Of a stretch of 64,000 nt of DNA, positions 30,480-37,790 are shown one piece after another. The position numbers and the translations under genes are program-made. How positions within the stretch are numbered: position 1 is the first letter of the stretch; each line of letters starts with the position of its first letter. This DNA comes from Nitrococcus mobilis Nb-231. Its GTDB lineage: Bacteria > Pseudomonadota > Gammaproteobacteria > Nitrococcales > Nitrococcaceae. Below the pieces are notes generated by a model. That model was not told where the DNA came from and did no database searches. It worked only from the letters and a program-made list of their open reading frames with translations. Location of the stretch: assembly GCF_000153205.1 (NCBI RefSeq), contig NZ_CH672427.1:2322023-2386022 (forward strand), in the 5' to 3' direction.

Positions 30480-31114
30480 ATGACAAAGGCACCCGTGAGT
30501 CTGCAGGAGCTGAGACGGCGGATATACCGGAAGGCGAAGTCTGATAAGACGCATCGTTTCTGGGGGCTTTTCGTCCACATGTGCCGGACGCAGACCCTTG
30601 AGGAGGCCTATCGTCTAGCCAAGAGAAACGGCGGTGCCCCGGGCATTGACGGTCAAACCTTCGCGGACATCGAATCGCGGAGTCGGGCCGATTTTCTCGC
30701 GGCGATACGAGACGATCTCCTGACAGGCAGGTATCAACCCCAGCCGAACCGCTCAGTCGAGATCCCGAAGGGCGAGGGCAAGGTTCGCACGCTTCAGATC
30801 CCCTGCATCCGCGATCGCGTGGTGCAAGGCGCACTGAAGCTCATTCTCGAAGCCGTCTTCGAGGCGGACCTCTGCCCGAACTCCTACGGCTTTCGGCCAA
30901 AGCGGTCACCACACCGTGCTCTGGCGGAAGTCAGGCGCAGTGTGCTGCGGCGCATGTCCATCGTGATCGATGTCGATTTGTCGCGTTACTTCGACAACAT
31001 TCGGCACTCGGTTTTGCTGGACAAAATCGCAAAGCGGGTCCAGGACCCCCGGGTCATGCACCTGGTCAAGCAGATCATCAAGGCGAGTGGCAAGCTGGGC
31101 GTCCCCCAGGGGGG
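30480..31114 (+). pseudogene. ltrA: Group II intron reverse transcriptase, N-terminal part
   Basis: Starts MTKAPVSLQELRRRIYRK behind AGGGGTGAG. It contains the RT0-RT4 region: GGAPGIDGQTF, IPKGEGKVRTLQIPCIRDRV, NSYGFRPKRSPHRAL and the first palm aspartates VIDVDLSRYFDNI, ending with GVPQGG. The coding sequence is then cut by the serine-recombinase element; unspliced translation runs only to TGA at 31128-31130. The missing half is at 33360-34032. Confidence 0.93.
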
Positions 31115-32780
31115 GCCGTTGACACCCTGAACGCAAAAGGTAACTTTGGTCGGGGATCGTCACATTGCCATTGGAGGGTGGCGGTTGGGTGCTGGCCGAA
31201 GGCGTAGTTGGTTGCGCCGGGATCGAGTGGCGGATGGTGATAGTATCATCATCAACCAAGACCTCCTTAACCAGCAAGCGGACGATTCTCTGGCGGTCAC
31301 TGATTTCCAAAGTCTCTGCCGATTCCCGCAGTCGCTGGAGGAAAGCGGTCAATGTTTCGGCCAAACGCAGGAACGACATGCGGTCGGCGGCCTGACTGAA
31401 GATTGCCTGCAGCTCGGATTTCAATCCCTGTTCGCGGGCCCGCAGTTCGGGCATGCGGCCTCGCAGTTCGTCCAAAGACACGAGGTCTTCCTGGTAGGCG
31501 GTCACCAGGCGGTCCATGCTTTTGCTCAGGCGCGTGAGGTCGCGTTCGACAGCGTCCTGGCGTTTCTTCGTCGGTTCACTCGCACGGGCCGCATCCAGGC
31601 GGCGGTCAAGCTCGGCGTTGATGAGCCCCGGATCGGCGATCAGCCGCATCACCTCCTGCCACACGATGTGGTCGAGCAGGTCCTGGCGGATCGGGCGACT
31701 GTCGCACACGGATCCGCCGAGATGACGCCAGCCATCCGAACCCAGGCAGCGGTAATAGTGGATTTTGCGTGCACTCGTGCGGGTCGACGCGCGGTAGAGC
31801 GCGTAGCCGCATTTGCGGCACGAGACCAAGCCCTGCACAAGGCTGGGCTCGATGGTCCGGCGCGGTGCGAAACGCTTGTTGTCGGCCAAGCGCTCGGCCG
31901 CCAAAGCGAAGGTTTCCTCGCTGACAAGGGCGGGGACCGGCACTTCGATCCATTCCTCGCGCGGCCGCTCATGTGCGCTGGTCTTTTCACCATGGACCGA
32001 CCGACCCGACAGACGGAATGGCTTGGTCACCTTTTGCCTCGGCCCGACCTGTGTCTTGTTGAAGCAGGCGGTGCCCTTATAGGCGGGATTGCGCAACATC
32101 CCCCACACGACCGAACGCTCCCAACGGGTCACTCGCCGGCGTGTCGGAGGGCCCATCTCCCGCAACAGCCGGGCGATGGCGCCGATGCTCAGACCGTCGA
32201 CGGTGTATTTCTCAAACACCAGCCGCACGACTGCCGCCTCGGCGGCATCGATCTCGTAACGCGCCGGCGTTTCGGGCATCTTGCGAATGTAGCGATAGCC
32301 GTAGGGCGCCCCGCCAAGCACAGAGATCTCGCCCGATTTGGCGCGGTGACGCTTGCCACGGCGGGAGCGTTCGAGAATCTGGGCGCGTTCGTACTCGGCG
32401 ATCATCCCTTGGAATTGCAGCATGAGCTGATCTTCGGGCGTGGCGGAATGCGGCGCCTTGATGAAGATGGCTTCGACACCATGGCGGGCGAACTCTTCGG
32501 TCAGCAGAACCTGATAGGCATACTTTCTGCTCAGCCGATCCGGCGAGTGGATGAGCACTGCTTGGATTTGGCCCTCGGCCGCGAGGTCGCGCAGCCGCTC
32601 CAAGCCGGGCCGCAGCAGGCTGGCGCCGCTGAAACCTTCGTCCTCGATTATCCATTCATCGGGTACGGTGAACCCCTGCTCGCGGGCGAACTCGATCAAT
32701 GCCGCGGTTTGGCTGGCGATCGTGTTCGCTCCCTTCTGTTGGTCGGAGGATACCCGGGCATAAATCGCGGCGATCTTCAT
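30906..32780 (-). CDS. Large serine recombinase, stop codon supplied by the host gene
   Basis: 624 aa. N-terminal resolvase domain with the catalytic serine in YARVSSDQQ (Ser11) and the arginine region SPDRLSRKYAYQ; then the recombinase domain (GGAPYGYRY, WERSVVWGMLRNPAYKG), a zinc ribbon (SCRKCGYALY...YYRCLGSDG) and a coiled coil at about 435-530. The enzyme would integrate or excise the surrounding element through att sites. The element has no stop for it: residues after about 555 are read from antisense intron sequence, through the inverted repeat (SYLLRSG). The native end may therefore differ. Confidence 0.9.
   Translation of the reverse strand: MKIAAIYARVSSDQQKGANTIASQTAALIEFAREQGFTVPDEWIIEDEGFSGASLLRPGLERLRDLAAEGQIQAVLIHSPDRLSRKYAYQVLLTEEFARHGVEAIFIKAPHSATPEDQLMLQFQGMIAEYERAQILERSRRGKRHRAKSGEISVLGGAPYGYRYIRKMPETPARYEIDAAEAAVVRLVFEKYTVDGLSIGAIARLLREMGPPTRRRVTRWERSVVWGMLRNPAYKGTACFNKTQVGPRQKVTKPFRLSGRSVHGEKTSAHERPREEWIEVPVPALVSEETFALAAERLADNKRFAPRRTIEPSLVQGLVSCRKCGYALYRASTRTSARKIHYYRCLGSDGWRHLGGSVCDSRPIRQDLLDHIVWQEVMRLIADPGLINAELDRRLDAARASEPTKKRQDAVERDLTRLSKSMDRLVTAYQEDLVSLDELRGRMPELRAREQGLKSELQAIFSQAADRMSFLRLAETLTAFLQRLRESAETLEISDRQRIVRLLVKEVLVDDDTITIRHSIPAQPTTPSASTQPPPSNGNVTIPDQSYLLRSGCQRPPLGDAQLATRLDDLLDQVHDPGVLDPLCDFVQQNRVPNVVEVTRQIDIDHDGHAPQHTAPDFRQSTVW
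31125..31149 (+). repeat. Inverted repeat of the recombinase element, left arm
   Basis: 25 bases beginning CCCTGAACGCAAAAGG and ending GTAACTTTGG with a small overlap; it matches the complement of 33335-33359 at 23 of 25 positions. Likely recombinase half-site. Confidence 0.85.
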
Positions 32781-32934
32781 CGCTCCCCTCCCTTACGCAC
32801 GGTCCCACACCGGCGACACGGACCCGCTCCGGTACCAAAATCCCATAGACCTGTTCCAGTTTGACGGCGAGGAGACGGTCAAACGCATGCTCGAGACGGA
32901 CGCTGCGATCACTGGCGCCGCGCCGGTCAGCCAT
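32656..32934 (-). CDS. Possible small protein between the RHH gene and the recombinase
   Basis: 92-codon frame whose ATG overlaps the stop of the upstream RHH gene. The first 50 residues (RSVRLEHAFDRLLAVKLEQV, YGILVPERVR) look protein-like. The remainder overlaps the recombinase start in another frame and does not. It may be a short real gene that has lost its original stop, or chance. Confidence 0.35.
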   Translation of the reverse strand: MADRRGASDRSVRLEHAFDRLLAVKLEQVYGILVPERVRVAGVGPCVREGSDEDRRDLCPGILRPTEGSEHDRQPNRGIDRVRPRAGVHRTR

Positions 32935-33256
32935 TGCCGCCGGCTTCGTCGAGAAACGCGCGCAGCGCCCGACTGACCATGTCGCTGATCGTCGTCTCCT
33001 CGGCCGCAGCCCGCGTTCGAATCGCGTCGACCAAACTGGGCGGAAGCTTGAACGTCACGGCCGTCGTTGGCTCGGTCACTGGCACCGGCCGGCCGATTGC
33101 CTGGGCCGCCTCGATGTAGCGATAGGCCTGACGTCGGGACAGCGTGAATTGGCGCGACAACAACACGGCAGCCTCCGCCACCTTCAGCCCACGCGCGAGC
33201 AACCCATAGGCCGCATTGAGACGTTGCGCCTTCTGCGTATCGGTCGATCGCGACAT
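32927..33256 (-). CDS. Small DNA-binding protein, HTH plus ribbon-helix-helix
   Basis: 109 aa. Residues 20-50 resemble a helix-turn-helix (LKVAEAAVLLSRQFTLSRRQ, AYRYIEAA). Residues 65-105 have the ribbon-helix-helix layout VTFKLPPSLVDAIRTRAAAE followed by SDMVSRALRAFL. First gene of the recombinase element, just inside its right arm, on the recombinase strand. It probably controls recombinase expression or directs excision. No named family recognised. Confidence 0.75.
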   Translation of the reverse strand: MSRSTDTQKAQRLNAAYGLLARGLKVAEAAVLLSRQFTLSRRQAYRYIEAAQAIGRPVPVTEPTTAVTFKLPPSLVDAIRTRAAAEETTISDMVSRALRAFLDEAGGNG

Positions 33257-33334
33257 ATGACATACGTATATTACCTCCTGAGACGCAAATCAAGCACAGA
33301 ACGGGAACGGTCGAGCGGGATTGTCCGATCGAAG

Positions 33335-33359
33335 CCGAAGTTACCCTTTGCGTTCAGGG
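33335..33359 (-). repeat. Inverted repeat of the recombinase element, right arm
   Basis: Complement reads CCCTGAACGCAAAGGG then GTAACTTCGG. It pairs with 31125-31149 apart from two positions. Brought together in a circular form the two arms would make a palindromic site, as expected for attP of a serine integrase. Confidence 0.85.
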
Positions 33360-34032
33360 CGTGTTCAGCCCGCTTGCCGCCAATATCTACTTGAACGAGG
33401 TGGACTGGTTCTTCGAGGCGATTCGCCGCAAGACGGCACAGGGGCCCTACGAGGCGGTGAACTATCATCGGTTCGCTGACGATATTGTCATCACCGTGAG
33501 CGCCCACCACACGAAACGTGGGTGGGCCGAGCGTGCCCGGCAACGGCTCCAAGAACAGCTCACCCCCTTGGGGGTAGAGCTGAACGAGGAGAAGATGACG
33601 CTGGTCAACACGCTTGACGGTGAGGCCTTCAGCTTCCTGGGGTTTGACCTGCGCCGCGTGCGAAAGCGAACCGGCAACGGATACCTCATCCTGATGACCC
33701 CGAGAAAGAAGGCTCGTCTCGCCATCAAGGCGAAGATCCGCGACATCATCCGGCGCGGAGGAGCGATTCCCGCTACGACCCTTGTCGCGCGCATTAACGC
33801 GGCCCTGGCGGGTTGGGTCAATTACTTTCGGGTGGGCAATGCCAGTCGGGCCTTCAGCGAAGTGCGCGACTACGTCGAGATGAAAGTCCGGACCCTGCTC
33901 ACACGACGCAAGCGGCGGCAAAAGCGCAGTGTCGGGTGGCGGCGGTGGAGTAACGAGTATCTCTATGACGTTCTCGGGTTGTTCTGGGGATGGCACGTGC
34001 GCCCCCTGCCGAGCGCGGAGACCTACTCGTGA
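33360..34032 (+). pseudogene. ltrA: Group II intron reverse transcriptase, C-terminal part
   Basis: Resumes with VFSPLAANIYLNEVDW (RT5), then the catalytic box HRFADDIVI (FADD form, usual for this RT branch), EAFSFLGFDLRRVRKRTG, and the maturase domain AALAGWVNYFRVGNASRAF with VGWRRWSNEYLYDVLGLFW. There is no HNH endonuclease domain. Fused to the N-terminal part it would give a complete maturase. As it stands neither half is functional. Confidence 0.92.
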
Positions 34033-34087
34033 AAGCGGCTGCCAATAACGACAGGACACATAACCCTTCCGCAGAAGCCTGCTGGGT

Positions 34088-34120
34088 GAGCCGCTTGAGG
34101 GAAAACCTCACGAGCGGTTC
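34088..34120 (+). ncRNA. Group II intron domain V (catalytic hairpin)
   Basis: 33-base hairpin: GAGCCGC pairs with GCGGTTC (7 bp with one G-U), then an internal loop, GAGG/CCTC upper stem and a GAAAA loop. The AGC catalytic triad is in the first strand. It starts 55 bases after the reverse transcriptase stop, as expected. Domain VI follows to 34185 with a stem of GGGGCTGG against CCAGTCCC and a bulged A34179. Confidence 0.9.
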
Positions 34121-34185
34121 TTATGGGGAGGGGCTGGAAACGGGCCGAGCCTGGACTCAGGTACCGCGCCAGTCCCTTACCCGAC

Positions 34186-34589
34186 AGCTGTTTTTCCTCG
34201 TGCTCAAGGAAGGCTGTCGGGTCGAGCAGCTACAGCTGGCCGACACCGAGCGCCTGCAAACCGCCCTGGCGCTGTATATGGTGATCGCCTGGCGGATCAA
34301 TCGGTTGATGCGACTCGGGCGCACTCTCCCCGACTTGCCGGCCGATCTCGTATTCGAGCCCGACGAGTGGCGAGCGGCGTTCATCCTCAACAAAAAGCCT
34401 ATACCCAGGCAAGTGCCGCCTTTCAATACTGTGTTACGCCTGATTGCTCAGCGCGGGGGCTTTCTCGCCCGCAAGCACGATGGCGAACCGGGAGCCAAAA
34501 CCATCTGGCTCGGCCTGCAGGAGATCGCCGTCTTCGTCGAGGGTGCCCGCTATGCCCGCTATGCCCGCTATGCCCGACAGCTCAACTAG
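34186..34589 (+). pseudogene. IS4-family transposase, 3' exon
   Basis: Continues the transposase after the intron: (E)LFFLVLKEGCRVEQLQLADT, ERLQTALALYMVIAWRINRL and the C-terminal helical tail. The first two bases complete the catalytic Glu codon. The C-terminus contains three perfect 9-base repeats (TGCCCGCTA from 34544) encoding a Tyr-Ala-Arg tract. The gene stops at 34587-34589, eleven bases before the right inverted repeat. Confidence 0.9.
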
Positions 34590-34624
34590 GTATGACGATG
34601 TGTGTAATGGGATGCGTTAAGGCA

Positions 34625-34798
34625 CCTTGAGCATTAATAGAGTACCGCCGTTTTGCCGAAGCGGAGCCAAGACACCTTGCCCATCACAACACCAAACCCA
34701 AACCGTTCATCTGGACCAAGAGCGCACGCGACATCCTGCAAAAGGTCATTCGCGCCAACTCACGCTTAAGTTCCAAACAGAATGAAACACTACACTAG
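34625..34798 (+). pseudogene. 3' remnant of a different IS630-family transposase
   Basis: The frame reading LIEYRRFAEAEPRHLAHH, then NTKPKPFIWTKSARDILQKV and ending NETLH-stop has the KPFxWTKSAxxIL C-terminal signature of IS630-type transposases. No DDE residues remain. Its TAG stop (34796-34798) lies on the TA target of the complete IS630 element that follows, and before that insertion it overlapped the catalase stop codon on the other strand (CTAG). Confidence 0.75.
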
Positions 34799-36022
34799 TG
34801 TCATGTCACGCATTAAAGGTCGGATAAAGGCGCTTCAGTTTGATGCGTGCGTCTTGCGTGGTGAACTGCCAGTTCACCTTCGCCTGAAGCTGATCGCGAT
34901 GCTCCTGCCAGGCTGAGACCTGCTCGCGCAACTGCGCAATGGTGTCGATTCGTCGATTCAGGCATTGGCTGATCATCACATTGAGCTCGATTTCGGCGAC
35001 ATTGAGCCAACTGCCGTGCTTCGGTGTGTAAATGAACTCAAAACGGTCCCAGAGGGCTTTGGCCTGATCCGGGGGAAAGGCTTCGTATAGCGCTCCCGGT
35101 CTGTGGGTATTCAAGTTGTCCATGATCAGCGTGATCCGCTCGGCATCAGCGTAACGCTCGGCAATGTCCTGAAGGAACTGCGCCCAGTCGATCTTCGTCT
35201 TGCGATCCGTCACCTTGGTCATCCGGGTTTCGGCCAACGGTTCAGTGGCCATGAACACGTTGCACACGCCGCATCGCTCATACTCATAGTCATGGCGTTG
35301 CACACGCCCAGGGCCGGGTAGGAGCGGCGAGCGTGTCTCTCGGATGAGCTGTCGCGGCGTCTCGTCCATGCACACAACCGGATTCGCACCATCGTAAGGG
35401 CGTCGATACACGTCCAAAACCCGCTCCATCGCGGCGACAAACTCGGCGCTGCCCTCCGGTGGAATCACCCAACCGATCCGCCGCCAGGGTTTGATTTCGT
35501 TTTTTTTAAAACCCGGCGGACCGTCTCGTAGGATAGGCTGTCGACGTACTCGAGTTCGACAGCACGATCGGCGAGTAACCGAAGCGACCACTGAGAGTAA
35601 CCCTTCGGCGGCTCACTACAACTCAGCGCGACCAGGCGCGCTTCCAGATCACCGTCGGCCTTGCGCTCGTACTGCCGCTGGCGCGGCCGACCGCCCAAAG
35701 CCGTCTCCAGTCCCTCTTCGACAAATCGTTTTTTGACCCGATCGAGTCTGCGCAGGCTGACCTTCAGCACCTCGGCCACATCCTCGCCCCGCAAGCGCCG
35801 CTGATTGAATTCGCCTTCATCGCAGTTCAGCAAGATCAATGCGTTGATGACCTTCCGAGATTGATGCGAGCCCTTCTGCGTCATCGCCTCGAGCGACTGC
35901 CTCTCCTCCGCCTGTAACGTCACTTTGTATTTCTTGACCAAGGATCTCTCTCCGTCTGTTCAGACGGAAAAACAGCCTATCACACCATAAGCACATACGA
36001 CGCTTTACGAGTGATGCGACAC
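34798..36022 (-). mobile_element. IS630-family insertion sequence
   Basis: 1225-bp element between TA dinucleotides at 34796-34797 and 36023-36024, the target duplication expected for IS630. The ends GTGTCATGTCACGC and (complement of right end) GTGTCGCATCACTC are imperfect inverted repeats. It carries one transposase gene in two overlapping frames. The right TA belongs to the catalase stop codon. Confidence 0.92.
34806..35941 (-). CDS. IS630-family transposase, two frames joined by -1 frameshifting
   Basis: Frame A (35941-35465, 158 aa) is the helix-turn-helix part: QSRKVINALILLNCDEGEF, LRGEDVAEVLKVSLRRLDRV, GGRPRQRQYERKADGDLEAR. Frame B is the DDE domain: VVCMDETPRQLI, ITLIMDNLNTHRPG, FIYTPKHGSWLNVAEIELNV. 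They overlap at TTTTAAAAAAAACG (35508-35521), where a -1 slip on the eight A residues changes RRVLKKT to GFKKNEIKPWRR. Such slippage is common in this family, so a fused protein of about 370 aa is expected and the element may be active. Confidence 0.88.
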
Positions 36023-37479
36023 TAGTTTCCTTTTACCCCTCTCTCGATCCGTGCGCCAATTTCCGGATCAATATTCTTCCAATACTCGAACACGCGTGAC
36101 AAGACGGGCTCTTTCACACCACCCTTTACATGACCGACCACGTTGGAGACTAAGCGGGCGCGGGCGTCCGCGTCCATGACCTCATTGATTAGCTTGTTGG
36201 CCTGGCCAAAATCGTCGTCATCCTTGCGCAGGGTATAGGCGGCACGAACCATTTCACCGCTGGTTTCCCAGGTCGAATCGGTTGGATAGCGCTCGCCAAC
36301 AGCACTTGGGCCACCCTTGGAGTTGGGCGCATATACCGGGTCAGAGACGTTCTGAACCCGCATTGCACCGTCCTTACTGTAGCTGTGCACGGCCACTTTG
36401 GGTGAATTCACCGGGATCTGCTTGTAATTGACGCCTAAACGGGCACGATGCGCGTCGGCGTAGGCGAAAGCACGCCCCAGTAACATCTTGTCGGGGCTGA
36501 GGCCAATGCCGGGTACGAGGTTGTTGGGTTCGAAAGCCGCCTGTTCGATCTCGGTATGGTAGTCCATGGGGTTACGGTCTAGCAGCAATTTGCCTACTTT
36601 GATCAACGGATAGTCGCCGTGCGGCCATATTTTAGTGAGGTCGAACGGATTGTACCGGTAGGTTTCAGCCTCTTTGAACGGCATAATTTGCATGTAAAGC
36701 GTCCAGCTTGGATAGTCACCACGCTCGATCGCCTGGTAAAGGTCACGGGTGTGATAATCACCGTCCTCACCGGCTAGCCGATCGGCCTCTTCTTGGGTCA
36801 GAAAATCGATTCCCTGGTCGGTCTTGAAGTGGTATTTGACCCAGAACTTCTCGCTTTGGGCATTGACCCACATGTAAGTGTGGCTGGAGTAGCCATTCAT
36901 GTGGCGCCAGGTTTTGGGAATGCCGCGATCGCCCATTAGCCAGACGACTTGGTGGGCGGATTCCGGCGACAGCGTCCAAAAGTCCCATTGCATATCGTGG
37001 TCACGTAAATTGGTGTCGGCACGGCGCTTCTGAGAGCGGATGAAATGCTGGAACTTCATCGGATCGCGTATGAAGAACACCGGCGTGTTGTTTCCTACCA
37101 TGTCGTAGTTTCCTTCGCTGGTGTAGAACTTTATCGAAAAACCGCGCGGATCGCGCCAGGTATCAGGGCTGCCGCGCTCACCGGCTACGCTGGAGAAGCG
37201 GATCAGTACGTCGGTCTTGGTGCCCGGTTGAAATACCGCAGCCTTGGTGTATCGGCTGACATCCTCGGTCACTTCGAAGCGGCCGAAGGCGCCTCCTCCC
37301 TTGGCATGAGGTTGGCGCTCGGGAATTCGCTCACGGTTGAAATTTGCCATCTGCTCGATGAGGTAGTGATCATGTAGAAGCAGTGGGCCGTCGGGACCGA
37401 TGGAAAGGGAATGCTCGTCGCTTGCTACCGGAATCCCGGCATCGGTTGTGGTGGGCTTGCGGTTGTCATTCGGCATCAT
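36022..37479 (-). CDS. katA: Monofunctional heme catalase
   Basis: Decomposes hydrogen peroxide. 485 aa from ATG 37477-37479, which has GGGGG six bases upstream; a second ATG follows directly. Catalytic His in [18 protein letters not shown], Asn in [13 protein letters not shown], and heme-ligand Tyr in [14 protein letters not shown]. The length and short C-terminus match small-subunit (clade 3) catalases. The stop codon is TAG at 36022-36024: TA is the target of IS630 and the G is its first base. Because the base next to the target was also G on this strand, the insertion kept the same stop. Confidence 0.95.
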   Translation of the reverse strand: MMPNDNRKPTTTDAGIPVASDEHSLSIGPDGPLLLHDHYLIEQMANFNRERIPERQPHAKGGGAFGRFEVTEDVSRYTKAAVFQPGTKTDVLIRFSSVAGERGSPDTWRDPRGFSIKFYTSEGNYDMVGNNTPVFFIRDPMKFQHFIRSQKRRADTNLRDHDMQWDFWTLSPESAHQVVWLMGDRGIPKTWRHMNGYSSHTYMWVNAQSEKFWVKYHFKTDQGIDFLTQEEADRLAGEDGDYHTRDLYQAIERGDYPSWTLYMQIMPFKEAETYRYNPFDLTKIWPHGDYPLIKVGKLLLDRNPMDYHTEIEQAAFEPNNLVPGIGLSPDKMLLGRAFAYADAHRARLGVNYKQIPVNSPKVAVHSYSKDGAMRVQNVSDPVYAPNSKGGPSAVGERYPTDSTWETSGEMVRAAYTLRKDDDDFGQANKLINEVMDADARARLVSNVVGHVKGGVKEPVLSRVFEYWKNIDPEIGARIERGVKGN

Positions 37480-37790
37480 GATTTCCCCCTTGCGAGATAC
37501 GTGTGATGGCATAGCGCATACGCTTTCTACAACTCAGCGAGTGCGGCCACACAGCCAGCCTTTGGGTTTGCATGGCTGATAATCAAGGAGCGAACCGTTC
37601 AGGCGTGCCGGAAGTCGTGTTGAGACGTATAGATAAAAAAGCGAGGGCCATCCACCATCCGTGGGTCTCGAATGGCCTTCCCTTTGCAAAAAATCGCGGG
37701 TATCTCTTATAGGGGTGTACTTGATAATAGCGGCTCAGCGGATCTTGAAGGTACACCATCGGCTAGAGTGGTCTGCCTCCGCTTGTCAAC
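37480..37790. other. Intergenic region lpd / katA
   Basis: 311 bases that contain the terminator of the pyruvate dehydrogenase operon (37635-37680) and the katA promoter. I looked for an OxyR-like site but saw no convincing match. Confidence 0.5.
37635..37680 (-). terminator. Probable intrinsic terminator of aceE-aceF-lpd
   Basis: On the minus strand an 8-bp outer stem built on GGCCAT (37677-37672) and ATGGCC (37651-37646) encloses a second short stem (CCAC/GTGG) and is followed within five bases by TTTTTT (37640-37635). It is about 110 bases after the lpd stop. Confidence 0.65.

Larger units (their letters stand above)
31115..33359 (-). mobile_element. Serine-recombinase element inside the intron reverse transcriptase
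   Basis: About 2245 bp inserted exactly in the RT5 motif: left flank ends in CAGGGGGG (GVPQGG), right flank resumes CGTGTTCAGCCC (VFSPL). Near-perfect 25-base inverted repeats lie at 31125-31149 and 33335-33359 (two mismatches; outer part CCCTGAACGC). The exact left end is uncertain by several bases because of the G run. Cargo: an HTH/RHH protein and a large serine recombinase, both on the minus strand. A length of 1 mod 3 means clean excision restores the RT frame. Confidence 0.82.
29959..34185 (+). mobile_element. Group II intron inserted in the IS4 transposase, itself interrupted
   Basis: 4227 bp; without the inner element about 1.98 kb, typical for a bacterial group II intron. 5' end GCGTG (one change from GTGYG) is followed by about 520 bases of ribozyme domains I-III. 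A reverse transcriptase lies in domain IV, domain V at 34088-34120 and domain VI up to the 3' end. A34179 is the candidate branch adenosine, seven bases from the 3' end, which finishes in AC. Boundaries are fixed by restoring the catalytic glutamate codon of the transposase. Confidence 0.9.
28965..34614 (+). mobile_element. IS4-family element carrying a nested group II intron
   Basis: The ends CATCCCATTACACA (28965-28978) and TGTGTAATGGGATG (34601-34614) are a perfect 14-bp inverted repeat, flanked by the 9-bp repeat CGTTAAGGC. Total length is 5650 bp. Removing the group II intron (29959-34185) leaves 1423 bp, a normal IS4 size. The transposase gene is in two parts, 29025-29958 and 34186-34589. 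Confidence 0.93.

Noticed and set aside
31146..32864. A 572-codon open frame on the plus strand across the recombinase gene
   Set aside because: It is the antisense of a clearly coding serine recombinase with all family motifs. Long antisense frames are common at this GC content.
33840..34020. An HNH endonuclease domain at the end of the intron reverse transcriptase
   Set aside because: The C-terminus ends soon after the maturase and DNA-binding-like region, with no HNH cysteines or histidines.
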